Shown: positions 13,601 to 26,037 of the stretch, one piece after another
How the letters are laid out: the number at the start of each line of letters is the position of its first letter
Position numbering within the stretch: position 1 is the first letter of the stretch
NCBI GenBank assembly: GCA_036926295.1
Contig: JAVFKF010000026.1
Span: 10,930,001-10,994,000 of the forward strand
From: Pachydiplax longipennis
Taxonomy: Eukaryota; Arthropoda; Insecta; Odonata; Libellulidae
Length of the DNA stretch: 64,000 nt
Direction of reading: 5' to 3'
Position numbers and translations under genes: made by a program
Notes under the pieces: model-generated
Told to the model about the DNA's origin: nothing
What the model saw: only the letters and a program-made list of their open reading frames with translations
Databases searched by the model: none

Positions 13601-16600
13601 TTTTGATTTTGAATTACGATACGACATGAATTTTATGAGCACGTAATTTCATTCTTAGTAACCTCATTACTCCATCCATCGTCCTCAATATGCACAGATT
13701 TCGTAAATCACATAATATTTTTCCACAAAGTCTCAATGAAATTGACCAGGAAAGGTGTTTATATCTTGGAATTCTTTCTCCTCTTACGGATCGTCCGTGT
13801 TAATGGTGATTTGGAGGGTCATTTTCCCAACCCTTCCGGATTATACAGTGAGACTGGAATGCGGGTGGTTCCGCCCTTACGTTTAAATTGCGTCCCGTTT
13901 CCCCTGTGATCAACTGCATGGCGATGTCCTGGCACACTTTGGGATCTTTGCCGGACTTGGCCACATCCGAGTCGTTCTCCCAGTTCCTCTCGGCGATGTG
14001 GGCGTAACCTCCGGCCGGAGATGCGTGTGTCACGCGCGTGGTTGTCACTATTCCAGTGCCCATGCCCGCGTCCTTAAGGGAAAGGAAATGAGATATTATT
14101 AGTATTATATTATTAGTCTTCGTTTGAGAGGCCCACACTATAGTTGGCTCTCCATTTTTGGATTTCAGGGAGAATCATTATGCGTTAATTGACGCTCGGA
14201 ATGCTGGTAGATACCACCACATGATTCCTGATTTCCTGAAAAGCATGTCACGACGCAAAATATCTCTCTCTGCTGCCGAATTCCAACGGTCTCGGGAGTC
14301 TCATAGATTAAAGCTACGCTAAGGAAGTTTTTTTTCGAAAGAAAACCCTTTGCCAATCATAATTCATACAGCCTTCGAGGGAAAACATTATCAACAGTCG
14401 ATTCGGTAAAATATCTCGGAATAAAACTCACGAATAACTTAACTTGGGGTACCCACATCCATTATATATGTAGGTGAGCTTTTAAGAAACTTGGCTTCGT
14501 CAAAAATATAATCGGTAGGAGCGAAGAAAAAGTCCGCGAGCGATGTTACTTTGTGTTAGTTAGGCCTCACCTATGCTTGCAGAAAAGTGTTGTATTCGCG
14601 AGATAGAAAAGATACAACGAAAGGCAATACGTATTGTAAAAAATTGCTATGATAAATAGGTAAGTGTTACTCAGATGCTTCAGGAGGCAGGATGGAAATC
14701 TTTAGAAGAAAGAAGGCTCAATCAGAGATTTAAATTATTAGATAAATTCAGACAGAGTACGTTCAGAGAAGATGTAGCCGATATTATGCGCCCTCCTTGT
14801 TACATAGGCTGTTCTGATACCGTGAGAAAGATAAGAGAAATAGATGCTAGAACCAGTCGATTCAATAATTCGTTTTTCCGAGAACGCGGAAATAATCTAC
14901 TAGGAAAGTAGAGTCTTGGTGCTTGCACCCCGTACGTATATGTTACATATGTAGATGTAGATGAGGACATTTTTTGGTGGAGCGTTTTCAGGCTTTTTAA
15001 AATTCAAGTGTTCAAATTTCAGATATTCGTTCCTTCCTTTTTTCCATCCGAAGAGAAACTGCGAGTGAATCTGAATTATGAGCCGCACTTCGTATGCAAT
15101 ATTTTAACCAATACCCTGCCTCACGGTAAATAATCCTCCACTTAATGTTTCACACATTTTAAAGACCATAATTTTCACAAAAGAAAGACAGCATAGTAGA
15201 TATTGGTTGGAATCTACAAAGAAGTCTATCAGAAATACCGGTTAGAATCAAAGGGAGAGATACCCTATTCACTTTGGATATAATCATTTCAGCTCAATTA
15301 AAACAACGATTCCAAATGAATCACCTTAAATTTCAAAATTCGAAGAAGATTATCTTCTGCAACCCGAGAAGTTGACAAAGGAACAGATGTGGGTTACTGG
15401 AGATAAAAGACAATATTCTCCTGATGTGAGACGTATAGGATGATGCTCTGTCAAAATATTTGTACATCGAAAATGGAAGTAAACGTAAAATTGAGTGAAA
15501 TGGAGTTTTCTATAATAATCTCCATCTGCCTATACATTTGTATTTTCACCCTAAAAACCGCGCATGGATATATGCCAGTGAGTGTGAACATCAAGTAATT
15601 AATCTATTTATTTTATTATTATCGTTAAAAGTTCGAGGAAAAATTAAGCCTTTAGTACACAATGAATGGCTAAAGGAGGGACGCTGCGTGATATGGATAT
15701 ACTTTTTCTAAATAAATTTTATATTTACGTCTTCCCTTTTAATCTTCTATCTATGATGAATGAATCTGCACCGAAGGATACTGTGAAAACACTTGCCATC
15801 AACTATAGTAAATTTTGTCGAAATATTCCATCTCACGCTGAAATTTTGGATACATGTTTATTCCACATACCTTCCGCATATGTAGAAAGAATAAAGGTGT
15901 GATTTCATATACTTGCAATATATTCTAGATGAGTGGAAACCGAAACAAAGCGGAATCGCTCACTCTTTCTCATCCAAACTCACGACAGCATTTTATTATG
16001 ATTATCATTTCAGTTAAAAAAATTAATGTGTTCTATCCTCTCTTCGTGGAATGCAGTACAAACCATCGCAAATAAAACACTAAGTAATTTCCACAAATAT
16101 ATTTTCCAACGACCGGTTTCGTCAACGAGTTGACATCCTCAGGTAAAAGTACAGAAAATTTCACGATCCAATTTTTTTTCTTTATTTGTACCTAAAGATG
16201 TCCACTCGTTGACGAAACCGGTCGTTGGAAAATATATTTGTGGAAGTTACTTAGTGTTTTATATACGATGGATCATTTCAGTTGTTTTTTTTGGAGGTTC
16301 TTCGTATGCGCGTATTAAATTCTTTAACCCCGATATAATCCAATGAAATCACTACTTCTAAATAACTACAGTAATTCGTTAGTCTAGTTTAAAACACGTG
16401 AAACTGTTTATGTCGTTTCGCATTTTATATGACGCTAAAAGAGACTCTCACTTGAAACTTTTTACAAAATGCAAACGAATGGTTATCACAAGTCAGTATT
16501 TTCTACGGATACTCTGGACTAAGAGCTCGTCCATTCCGCTGTAAACATTTAATGCAGTGGTATACCTATGACGACATAAAATATTGTTTTTGTCCAACTT

Positions 16601-19600
16601 TGCTATGATATCTTTAGTGCATCGACATCTTAGGTACTTCACCAAATATCGGTTGCCACCGGGAAACGAAACTTTCCAGTGATTGTTCAACTTCGAAATG
16701 CAGACAAATAATAATCAAGTATGTTATCAGACAATTGGGCAAGATGCCAGATAGAAATTTAAGTCATTAATGTAATCCCATGAATTAAATTGCATCCATC
16801 GATAATTATTAATATTAATTAAATGAGCAGCATGACAAAAAGTAAAAGGACTCACGGTTTTTCTATGAAAACATTCCTTAAATCTCATTAATTTCATTGC
16901 CTTTCATCAACAAAATACTTATTCCTGAGGTTCCTCTTCCTTTTATTTCAGGTGATTGATTTTCGTAACACACTAAATAAACACTTTCAGCAATTCCTAC
17001 CTGAGCCCACTTCAGGATGGAGTGAACATGTGTGCTTTGATTGAGGGAAGCTAAGCAATCTCCCCTTTTGACGGCTGCTGTTAATCCCAGTAAACCAGTG
17101 TTAGTCTTCACTCCTCCAAGGTACGCCGTAGCAGTAGATGCCGAATCAGACACTTGGTTGCTCACGCTGTACGTCTTAAAAGAAAGAGATAAACGGGTTT
17201 AGAAAATGACTAAAATCTATTGCTAAAAAATAACCATCCTCTTTCCCAATTAAGTATTTTTTAATGTGGAAAGAATATCTATTCATTCATATGAACGCTA
17301 GCGACTAGTTGATACGATACTTTTTCAATAACATACTTGCGGTAATTGGTAATAAAACCATAAATATTTAATAAGTCTTACGAATATTTAAAATTTATAT
17401 AAGAACTTGTTTTAGTGCACGATAACCATCGATTGAAATATAAGCATGTCCGCTATTGCCTTAGCTATTTAAATTATTTATTAAATATTATTCGAATGCT
17501 ATAGAGACAATGAAGGAGAAAACAGATGGTATAAAGATAAATGGAAGAAAGATACATTGCATTAGGTTTGCACATGATATTGTGACCCTGGCAGAATCAA
17601 TCAAAGATATGAATAGAGTTCCAAATCCTGTCCAAATTTTTGGCAAAATAGAAATTGAAAATAAGCGTGAATAAAATCAAAGCAATATTAGTTTCTAGAA
17701 ACAGGACAGAAACCCTTGTGAATTCATTGATACAGGAATAGTGAATGATATTAGACCGCTCCTTCTGCAGACTTATAGCAATAAGTTGTCAACTAAGTTC
17801 ACACATATATTGTTGTATATACAAATATTATATTGTCATATAGACAAATACATCCAGTCAACACCTGTTTATCTGAGCTTAAGGTACATAAGAGACAATG
17901 GTTTCTCCAAGCGCAGACAGCGGCAACCATCGATGGCAATTCCTCGAGGGCAAATCTCATTCAGCACTGGATCCCCCATGATCATGGAAGTGTAGCTTCC
18001 GAAATGCGCATAGAGATTTCTGAATAACTGGTAGCCGCCCGGGCGATAATATTTTTCCGAGGAATTGCCCTGGACGGTTGCCGCTGTCGGCGCTTGGAGA
18101 AACCATTGTCTCTTAGACATCGAACGACGAGTTCCTTTTTCATTCTTTTTTAAGGTACATAATTACTTCACCCGATATTTAACTGAAAAAATTTATATCC
18201 TTACTATATTCACGTCAAATATTAGGTTATATCAACCCGCAACTACGTTATTACTCGAAGGAAAGAGTTGTTGATATCATTTCGTTTATTTTTGCGTCGA
18301 AAGGCTGTGTGAGTGTGGATAGCTTTCCGCAGCAATTTTCTTAGCCTTGCGCTTTGCTTTGGCCGAAGATAAGATGTACAGCCGTTGCACTATCTTTGAA
18401 GCGTGTTCGATAGTTCCTCTACAGAAGGCTTGCCGACAGATTCTTGGTGCTAGGCTCTGCGAATGAGCTTTTGATACCATTTAAATTATTTTATTTTCTT
18501 GGTGAGATTTTTCTGTTTTATTTTTAAATCTATCAACCAGATCCAAAACGAAACACCGCAAGAAATGTTTCCGATTAAGGATATGAACGGTGGAGATTTC
18601 AACGCTATCAGTAGACACTTTTAGCTATACGCTCTTATAATTTTGTTTGAAATAATTGGATATACGTGCTGAATTTAGAGTCCGATTCCGGAAATAACTT
18701 ATTTTTAAAACTATTTTTCTAGATCCTGAATCTATTTATCGGAAAACTTCGAATGCGCTACGCTAAGAAAATTCTTGCTTTGGGATTATTTTCTGAGGAT
18801 TTTATGAATGGCATTCGCTTATAAAATTTTTAGTTTGACATATGCATAATAATATCAAGGGTAAATTGTGAAATTATTAAGGGATATTAACCATTGATTA
18901 CGCCTCTATTCATTGGAATAACACTATGAAGAAAGCAAATTCAAAACTCCACGTAAAGAGAAATAAATAATTTACTTCAAATCACAGACTCATCACCAAT
19001 TGAAAATCAAAATTCTGAATCCGAAATAATTTCCATTTGAACGAAATGATGAATTGATTTTCTTCCCCTCTAATACAATAACTTCTCACAGAAACAAGTA
19101 TGTCCTGTATTTTAAGACGTTGAACGTTCTGTAGCTTTATTAATCCTATGCTTGAGCATAAGAGATTTCTTCTATTCTCTATGGATTCCACGTTAGGGAC
19201 GTGTGTACATCTTTCATTTATAATATCAAATACTACATCGCAGGGTTATAAACTTTGTGGAAATCTTGCTTCCCCCGCAGAGAGGGATTTTCTTCCTAAA
19301 GCCCAGAATAACACCTGATAAGATTTATATATTTTTTCGCCGTTTTACAGATTCAGCTATCAAATGAGGATTCGGTTAACGATTACTCTAATGGATGCTT
19401 GCACATGTACACGGAAATGAATGATTCAAACGCCAAAATGAAAGTGATTTGCCCATTCTTAATAATGAATAAATGGGTGCGCAGTTTTGGTTCGTTCAAA
19501 AATTTAAACAGAAGTTGAAATTTCGGTTTGGCCGAAGAATGTGGCTCTGGTGCGAATTATTTCCGTTTGCCGTGGTATCAATGTATACATTGTATGTGTC

Positions 19601-22109
19601 TGTAGGTGGATGATGTATGGTTTAGAAAAATTATATCTAACATACCTTTGATAGACCAACGTAAGGAAATTTGTCGAAGATTATGGACGATTCTTCTCCA
19701 TCTCTTCCTTTCATCTGACCGCTATATATTCTTGCAGCTGTCACTGTTGTCAGGGACATTCCATCTCCTATGAACAGTATGGCGTTCTTAGCTTTCGATA
19801 CTATTGGCATAACATTCATAGCTGATCGCAACTGTCTCCATGCTGCCTTTTGCCAATGCTCGTGACCTGACGATTGAAAAAATATTTAAAAAAATAAATA
19901 TCTATGTGTAGACCTTAAGGGAATGAATGAATGTTTTTTAATGAAACTCTATAAAAATATTTCCTGATGGAATAATATCCTCCGGATAATTCTAACAATA
20001 TTATTTAATGTGGTTTAATTGTTTTATATAAAGTATTAACTGTTATGATATTGATAGTAAAGTAATCTTGTTCGAAAGTGAATTGGTTTTATCTTCATTA
20101 TGAATTTTTAGAGATAAAAAGAGAACTTTTTCAGCGATATGGGATGTAGTCGGCATTATCTCTCTTCCGAATGAAAATGCAGGGAAACAGTAATTGAGTT
20201 CGAATTAAGACTACAATTTACGATCTAGGTTTCGACGCCTGCAATAATTTTCCAATGTTATCCTATATCCTCTGCATATTTTTGTTCATTCTTCACGTTA
20301 AGTCATTAAAAGCTCATTATGGAATCGATTCGAAGACAGTCATAAAATTGCGTCGTAAATATAGCTTTATTATGTCTTCCACTACTTGGATCGCGACTTT
20401 TTGGAAGAAATAAAATTTTCCGTGAAGGAATGAATGATAATTCAATTGATTCCTATAATTTTCATTTATACCAACGACGCAAACAGCACAGATTCTATAA
20501 AAGAAGTATTGGACGTGGGTGATGAAATTGAGATATTTGTTCAGAACTACATATTTCGTAAAATCTTTTTTCTTCTGCTATATTTTTTATTCCCTCTTCT
20601 ACTGCAGCGGAAACATTCACGTGAAATTCAGTGTCCTTTAGAGAGCAAAGATTTCTTGCCTGCGTTTCCTTTCATGCTAAGCTGGCGACACCGATATTTA
20701 GAAGAATGTCAAAGTCGAAATCGTTCCACTTCATTAGTTTCCCTCGTTTCTTTACTTCAGCGACGCAATTTGCACGACAATCGAATGAATAGTCGCATTC
20801 GTTCCGGATAATTTCTCCAATATGTTTAGAAACCTTTCATTCTTACGATAGAATGTCGCTTTACACGTGAAAGCAGCTCACCTTTTTCGCTGGCAGGCGC
20901 TGTGGAATCGGCTCTATGCTCATAGTAAACCTGGTCGGGATGCATCGCCAATTCCAACGCTGAAAAAGGAATAGGGAATAAGTCAGCATTTCCTTTAGGT
21001 TAGGCGAATACCGATTTTAGTTTCTTACACACGAGTTCTTGAGTTTATTCCCTTGCAAGGGGTGGGTGAACCAACGATTACCACATGGCACTGTTTAATT
21101 ACCAAATATTAATTATATGCTAATATCAACACCATATGAACTTGACAGATTTTGGTGATACCTGGTGGAACTCCTTTATGATCAAACACAAAGAAAACTC
21201 ACTTTGTAGAGTCCACAAAACTTTTATTAAACGACCTAGGTTTCGTTACGGTGTAACATCATCAGGATGATGTCGTTTAATAAAAGTTTTGTGGACTCTA
21301 CAAAGTGAGTTTTCTTTGTGTTTGATTAACACCACATGTTAATATTTCTGATAAAAGGATCGTATTTGAAATTAAATCTTAGAAGGGAGACTTTTTTGTA
21401 AGTTTTCTTTGCTGGCAGTTGTGACCACAAAGAAACATCAGCCGTAAGATTGGAATTGGATTAACTGTAAATTTTACATAACTTACTAGAGAAATATTGT
21501 ACTCGACGTAATTTTTGTGACACCAAATTAATTTTAACTATCAGTCAAACTCAGTGTATTATTATTAATTTTAACTATCAGTCAAATATATATCAAAGTA
21601 TATTTTCTTAAAGTCAAAGTATATTTTCTTCATGGTTCAAATTTTTTATTCCTGTCATTTTCAGTAGATATAAAGATAAAAGTAGATGCAAAGATACATG
21701 CCACAAAATTATACATAGCGATTGATTCATAAATTCTCAAACAGCAGCAACATTAAGAATGGTTAATGAGAAAGCAATATCGATTTCGTTTATTAAATAA
21801 GTCCATCAAAGCTTCAGTGAAGTATTTGACCAAGCACTCTTGTAAAATTAAAAATGAAAGAAACAGGGAAAAATGAAAACTCCAGAAAACAGTGAATCGA
21901 CCAGGATACCTTAAGTTTTAAATCCATAAATCGTTGACGCAAAATCGCTACGGCTGCCGTGTTTAGCAGCCGACGTAAACAAAACAATGGTAGGTTTGAC
22001 TTGAGGTCGAATGCCACATCTACTCACCGTCATCTGCCGTGATGTCTTCCATTTCCGAGCAATGGGCGCCCGTGAAAATCAAAAGGAACAGGATCACTTT
22101 CTTCTCCAT
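1682..22109 (-). CDS. Alp: alkaline phosphatase, secreted, 11 coding exons, complete
   Basis: Metal-dependent phosphomonoesterase of the animal alkaline phosphatase family. Coding exons in transcript order: 22028-22109, 20882-20959, 19646-19866, 17001-17174, 13881-14072, 10724-10925, 6583-6717, 5140-5331, 3642-3758, 2449-2562, 1682-1878. All have GT/AG borders and phases match at every junction, giving 567 residues. The start ATG opens a signal peptide (MEKKVILFLLIF). Visible landmarks: FIGDGM with Zn ligand D88; VSDSASTATAYL with nucleophile S138; VTHASPAGG with Mg ligands H201 and S203; R214; VEGGRIDHGHH with E361, D366 and H370; TADHSHTM with D407 and H408; SETHGGEDV with H520. Residues about 473-503 form a Lys/Ser-rich insertion longer than I expect for the family. 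The protein stops about 47 residues after H520 with no hydrophobic tail, so it is probably soluble and secreted rather than GPI-anchored. The function is inferred from conserved active-site motifs. Introns not listed separately hold nothing I recognise. Confidence 0.96.
3834..3948. repeat. tRNA-like inverted repeat (hairpin SINE fragment)
   Basis: Two arms of about 43 bases, 3834-3876 and 3906-3948, are near-perfect reverse complements around a loop of about 30 bases. Each arm carries a pol III B-box-like core (GGTTCGAGTCC type), so it looks like two tRNA-derived SINE heads or tails fused head to head. It lies in alkaline phosphatase intron 8, between exons 5140-5331 and 3642-3758. Confidence 0.7.
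6900..7115 (+). mobile_element. LINE 3' end fragment (subfamily 1)
   Basis: Short 3' remnant of a non-LTR retrotransposon. It has the same run as the minus-strand fragment at 37625-37850: a decayed RT C-terminal end, then the terminal hairpin CACACGCCGAAAGGCGGC followed by a TGTAGA-like tail. No usable ORF remains. It lies in alkaline phosphatase intron 7, on the strand opposite the gene. Confidence 0.7.
8893..9011. repeat. MITE-like element with 23-bp perfect terminal inverted repeats
   Basis: The left terminus 8893-8915 (AGGTGGTCTGAAAAGTTTCC followed by GAC) is the exact reverse complement of 8989-9011. The 119-bp interior has no coding capacity, which is the structure of a non-autonomous DNA transposon. 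It lies in alkaline phosphatase intron 6. I could not confirm a target-site duplication. Confidence 0.75.
9310..9930 (-). mobile_element. non-LTR retrotransposon, C-terminal RT region and 3' end
   Basis: A minus-strand ORF at 9471-9926 (151 codons) has the typical ending of jockey/R1-like reverse transcriptases: a basic region, then a motif of the form P-R-T-N-x-Y-L-R-S-F, then FWNTLPNQIKNS and a short basic tail. It is followed on the minus strand (9310-9430) by an AT-rich 3' end with ATTATTATT-type repeats. The copy is 5'-truncated. It shares transcription direction with the host gene and sits in alkaline phosphatase intron 6. Confidence 0.8.
10926..13880. other. alkaline phosphatase intron 5, no recognisable content
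   Basis: A nearly 3 kb intron between exons 13881-14072 and 10724-10925. I see a short ATT microsatellite near 11093-11110 and no transposon, RNA or coding signal. Short ORFs here do not resemble any family. Confidence 0.5.
14320..14965 (+). mobile_element. degraded LINE copy (subfamily 1), RT C-terminal region
   Basis: Close relative of the better-preserved copy at 30010-30795. It shares the VDSVKYLG-type RT segment, the QMLQEAGW, EERRLNQRFKLLDKFRQSTF and VADIMRPPCYI runs, and a TGTAGATGTAGATG tail. Compared with that copy it has a deletion of about 20 bases near 14570-14580, an in-frame stop near 14658, and a lost terminal hairpin. It is a dead 5'-truncated insertion in alkaline phosphatase intron 4, antisense to the gene. 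Confidence 0.85.
16063..16272. repeat. MITE-like element with about 50-bp terminal inverted repeats
   Basis: The left end (from about 16072, ATAAAACACTAAGTAA) and right end (to about 16262) are reverse complements over roughly 50 bases with one or two mismatches. They include the core CGACCGGTTTCGTCAACGAG. The inner 90 bases are non-coding. The wider flanks (CCATCG / CGATGG) may extend the palindrome imperfectly. It lies in alkaline phosphatase intron 4. Confidence 0.75.
17490..17740 (+). mobile_element. RTE/CR1-like LINE fragment, reverse transcriptase active-site region
   Basis: A plus-strand reading (frame broken near the end) contains DGIKINGRKIHCIRFAHDIV followed by LAESIKDMN. This is the palm-domain segment of RTE/endonuclease-type RTs whose intact form is FADDI; here the motif reads FAHDI, so a catalytic Asp is lost. 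It is a short dead fragment in alkaline phosphatase intron 3. Confidence 0.75.
17889..18115. repeat. MITE family 2 copy with long terminal inverted repeats
   Basis: The ends (TAAGAGACAATGGTTTCTCC... and its reverse complement) are inverted over the first 26 bases and then more loosely inward. Internal segments also pair, for example around the sequence TTCTGAATAACTGG and the GAAATGCGCAT segment. A second copy with the same ends and interior lies at 35152-35405. Non-coding; in alkaline phosphatase intron 3. Confidence 0.8.
21181..21326. repeat. MITE family 3 copy, 55-bp perfect inverted repeats
   Basis: Bases 21181-21235 are the exact reverse complement of 21272-21326, around a 36-base loop containing CCTAGGTTTCGTTACGGTG. 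Sequence outside the left arm (about 21139-21180) is also shared with the related element at 27808-28127. The perfect arms suggest a young insertion or one maintained by conversion. It lies in alkaline phosphatase intron 1. Confidence 0.85.
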
Positions 22110-22279
22110 CAGATCGGGCTGAACCACTCTCACTGAACGTCGAGGCGATTCTCGTCGGACCGCTAACTGCGAATAAGTACACGAGTTTCGAGGCGGGGGA
22201 AAGAGAAATGGGTTAGGTGAAAAAACGGCGGAACAAAAGACGGGCGAAAACCTCTCACGGTGTTTTCCTCTCGCGGCTT

Positions 22280-22287
22280 TTTAAATA
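22280..22287 (-). promoter_or_regulatory. candidate TATA box of the alkaline phosphatase gene
   Basis: Minus-strand TATTTAAA about 170 bases before the alkaline phosphatase start codon. The spacing fits a 5' UTR of roughly 140 bases. It rests on motif and position only; no initiator was identified. Confidence 0.4.
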
Positions 22288-22644
22288 GAGCGCGTTTGGC
22301 AGTGCTTTCCCCCGCCGTGAGCTGGTAAGGATTAGATAATGAAGAGAAAACGAATGAGCGGCGTCTGGCGGAAAATGATATTCGCTATCGAAGGAGTGGT
22401 CGTGATTGACGGGATGGGGGCGATAGAGAAAGCACGTATCCGTGATTCGTTCGGCAGTAAAACTGTAGATAAGGCGATGTTTATATTTTCGGAGAATGAG
22501 GGCCGTCACTTTATGGTCAATTAATTTCAAGACACTTGGCTAAATATATAGCCCATTGGCGAGACGCACGTGACACCTTGAGTTGGGAATCGCAATAATT
22601 ATGAAAACAAAATTTCGAAACCTCGCCTAGAGGTAAACCCTCGG

Positions 22645-22820
22645 CAATGATTCACTTGAGGATAGAAGAAATGAGTATAGGCATAAGCTATTCGATAAAT
22701 TTTTAAGCAGTGATTTGCATGATGAAATACGCGACGTCGTGGTTCCCGTAGTCAGCGAATGCAATATTCCAGACGATTTCGCGATATTAAAGCAAGAACG
22801 GATAGATAGTTATTTCTGTT
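22645..22820 (+). mobile_element. LINE 3' fragment (subfamily 2)
   Basis: A broken plus-strand reading resembles the end of the copy at 39020-39500: EDRRNEYRHKLFDKF, then LSSDLHDEIRDVVVPV. No flanking ORF survives. It lies just upstream of the alkaline phosphatase promoter region. Confidence 0.65.
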
Positions 22821-25800
22821 AAGCACCCCACGGTAAAAAGTTGTCGTAACTTATGCGCGTGAAGAAATTAGATTTATAATTATTGTTTCGATTCCTTTAC
22901 ATTCTTTATTCGTTTAATTTTCTTCAAGGATTAGGTGATCGAATTATATTCAACTTTTAGGCAATTTTTTTATAATGAATATATGGATCTATATGGGTTT
23001 CCGAGTGAAGCATAAATAGAAAACCATTCTCAGATTTTATCAATTTGGTCATAACTCGCGAATAGGTAAGAAAAAAATCCAATTACATGTGATATAATCA
23101 ATATCAAGTAATGTAAAGAAAAAATAAGTGTATTAGAAAAGAACATATGAAACATATATGAACGATTGGCAGATAAGGCAAAAAAGGACAAGATATAAGC
23201 AAGGTCAATTATAGAGCCATTCAGAATTAGTTTTCTTTTGTAAACAAAGATTCAAAGAAATCAATATAATTGGCCTTACTAAAGACCTCAATGTTCTTTT
23301 CTACTATTCCTGAGAGGGTTTATTATCTAATAATGATATAATCGTAATAAATAACACAAAAGCCACCCTCCATGTAGGGTTTAAAAAAACTGTGCTTGGA
23401 TTCTCTCAAGAGAACATTCAACTTAATTACCTGAAGCGGATCATAGGATTCCATAGAACAAGCCAGTATAATAATAATAATAAATCGTCTTTATTCGGGC
23501 GAGATTGAGACTGAAAAGTCTCTTCTTACATCTAACCCTTCGTCAATTTGAAAGAAAGAGATAGCAGAAAAAAAAGTGCACGGAAGAAATTTATATAGTG
23601 GGCTTAAAAACCTAGGATAGGAAAAATAGCCCACAACAGGAAAACACCCCAGAAGAGGGTGTGAAAAACCTGCGAAACCTACAGATAGAAAAGAAACTGA
23701 AATTTATAGAAAAGGCTGGAATCAAAAAGCAAGGAACATATTCACACTTCAAACTGCATATAAAAATAGTCCATAAAAGAATAACAGTTAGTAAAAGGAA
23801 AACATGAGATAAGATATTAAAAAAAACACTGAAAACACAGAATGTTATGAATGGAAATGGCAAAAAAACTAGTATGAATACAGAAAAAGGAAAAATAAAA
23901 TAAAATAAATAAACACAAAAAATAATTATTATTTAACAACTTCGTCAATGTTCAACAGTATAATCGTTAGAAATAAAATATCGGCTATATGACGCGTTGC
24001 CTTTAAAAGAAGCGATGAAAGGAACGAAGTTCTATTGCCGTGAAATGGGAGGTAATGTGAGGAAAGAAGTAGAACTAAACGCGACTTTCTCAAGGATGCA
24101 GAAACGAAAAGAAATAACTGCCAAGTGGTGCGGAGAGAATCATTGGTCTAAGAATTGCTTTTGAGAATCATACGCGAGGCAAGTTATGAATTTCCTCTAA
24201 ACGAATTCTATTGACACTTTTGGCTGGTTTTGTTGCAATGACTTCCCTTGTTAAATTCTTTCTTCTTTACCGAAAACTCCTCTTAAATATTCTTCCTCTT
24301 CGGTTCGGAAATACCCCATAATCTACTGTAACAAACACAGTCGTTTATATATCAACAAATTTGTAGATTCATTTGTCCGACGCAAACGATTCGATGTTCG
24401 ATACCCATAAGAAATACAAGTAAATTCCCTATTTGTGTCGTCGAAGATATTTTTCACTTTAAAAATTTAATTAGAAAAATGGTCTTACGAAATCGATAAA
24501 AGGAACTGAGGACAAAAGATTTAACGAGAGCCATTTTTTATCGTCGAACATTGATTATTGCTTGGAATCGTTAGAAATTCGATAAGTAATAGCGATTTAT
24601 CAAATAAAATTTACGAATCAAATCTATTAAGTAATAAATATATATTTTTGTTAGAAAAAATTAGTGAATCAATCAATATTGACTGCAATAACATTTACGC
24701 AAAACCCAAGTCATTCCAGGGTTCATTTACGTTCAGGGTCACCGAATCTGTGGAAGTAGTCAGCCATAGAAATTAAAAATATTTACAGAGATTAACAGTA
24801 AAAACCAGATGAATTTCTAAATTAATGGTAAATACTTGCATGAAAATACATCGGTACAAAACTAATAACTACTACTCCATACTACGACACTAATAAGTTT
24901 TAGCTTTCGAATAAACCAAAAGCGATGGGAATCCGTTCTCATTTATGTATTTTAACGAATGAAAGAATAAAACTACTTTGAAACGGGGAAGATCGTGGAG
25001 AACTCATAATTTAATACTGGGTTCGAAGCCGCTGATTCCTAATGATGACGATATTGCAATACACTATTTTTTCCGATCGTTGAATAGTTTTCCTGTGCCT
25101 TTATACCACGTGTCTAACACAGTTTGCTGCACTGAAAATGTTACCTTTTTTATGAACTGTACGGGCAGCTAGTATATGACGATGAATACAAATGGTTGGT
25201 AAGTAGTTGAAAAGAAGGTAAAGAGACGGACCTAATACCTGATGGTAGAACTCTTATTAGTTTATATATATTTATCCTACTTTTAAATTGTCGTAAGAGA
25301 CCTTGAGGAGAAGAGGAGACTGGATGACTCATATCATAGTCGCATAATTTATTCATTCATTAAGAATGTACTCACAGTGGAAGCAGGGATAAAGGATCTG
25401 GGAATAGATTTGTTTGGTTTTTACAGTGTCTAATTGAGCTCATCACTTATTTACTTGAACTTCATCGGGTTAATGTGTAGATGCTTATAATCTACCGTCG
25501 TCTTTCGATACTGATTGCAGAAAGACTTATCTTTTATTCCAATTCTTCACAACACGGAGAAACACAATCACAGGGTTAATTTAGAAAACTTAAAATTAAG
25601 GAAATCCCTACAGAATAACTCCAGAATAGTGCTTACCGATGCATCATCATACACCAAAACAAAGAAAGGCTTATGAATGGCAACCAAGGGCCAATCCCAA
25701 CTTCCGCATTATTGTCTCTACTAAACACAAGACGCCTTTCCAGAAGGCAGGTAAACCAAGGAAATTCCACTTCATCCTCCTACCTGCGACATCCCTTAAA

Positions 25801-25950
25801 GACCTCTCATCCCTTTCTTCTATGCCATGCAGTTCTGACGTCACCCTTCATACATTTCTTTTCATTCTGCTTTGAATACCTGAGGATTATAGGATAGCAA
25901 ACAAGCAAAGGGTGAAAGGTGATTTAGCTTGAAAAGTCGTGTAAGTAAGA
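22821..25950. other. gene-poor spacer
   Basis: No gene is recognisable on either strand. A 3' LINE tail is listed separately at 23466-23900. The remaining AT-rich sequence has only short unrelated ORFs. Confidence 0.5.
23466..23900 (-). mobile_element. putative non-LTR element 3' region
   Basis: It opens on the plus strand with AATAATAATAAATCGTCTTT followed by ATTCGGGCGAGAT. Read on the minus strand, this is the kind of AT-triplet tail seen at LINE 3' ends. The A-rich body resembles 31005-31330 in order and composition, sharing CCACAAC/CCCACGG, GGAAAAC and GAAGAGGGTG/GAAGGGGGCG blocks. No ORF identifies the family. Confidence 0.45.
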
Positions 25951-25954
25951 CAGT

Positions 25955-26037
25955 CCTGCTCAGATAGTTAAGTGGTCAGAGCAACCGCCCGGCAAGTGGG
26001 AGACCCGGGTTCGAGTTCCGGTTCGGTCAGTTTTTTT
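25955..26037 (+). repeat. tRNA-derived SINE head
   Basis: It has a pol III A-box-like start (TAGTTAAGTGGTCAGAGCA) and a B-box (GGGTTCGAGTTCC) about 30 bases apart, then GGTCAG and a T-run. The acceptor arms do not pair, so this is a SINE-like unit rather than a functional tRNA gene. Related units occur at 41283-41362 and 61855-61937. Confidence 0.65.

Noticed and set aside
20434..20811. 125-codon plus-strand ORF in alkaline phosphatase intron 1-2
   Set aside because: Low-complexity hydrophobic composition, no family resemblance, antisense within an intron close to exon 2, and no splice or promoter support.
25955..26037. Functional tRNA gene
   Set aside because: The pol III boxes are present, but the 5' and 3' ends do not form an acceptor stem. 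Similar units occur elsewhere, so a SINE is the better call.
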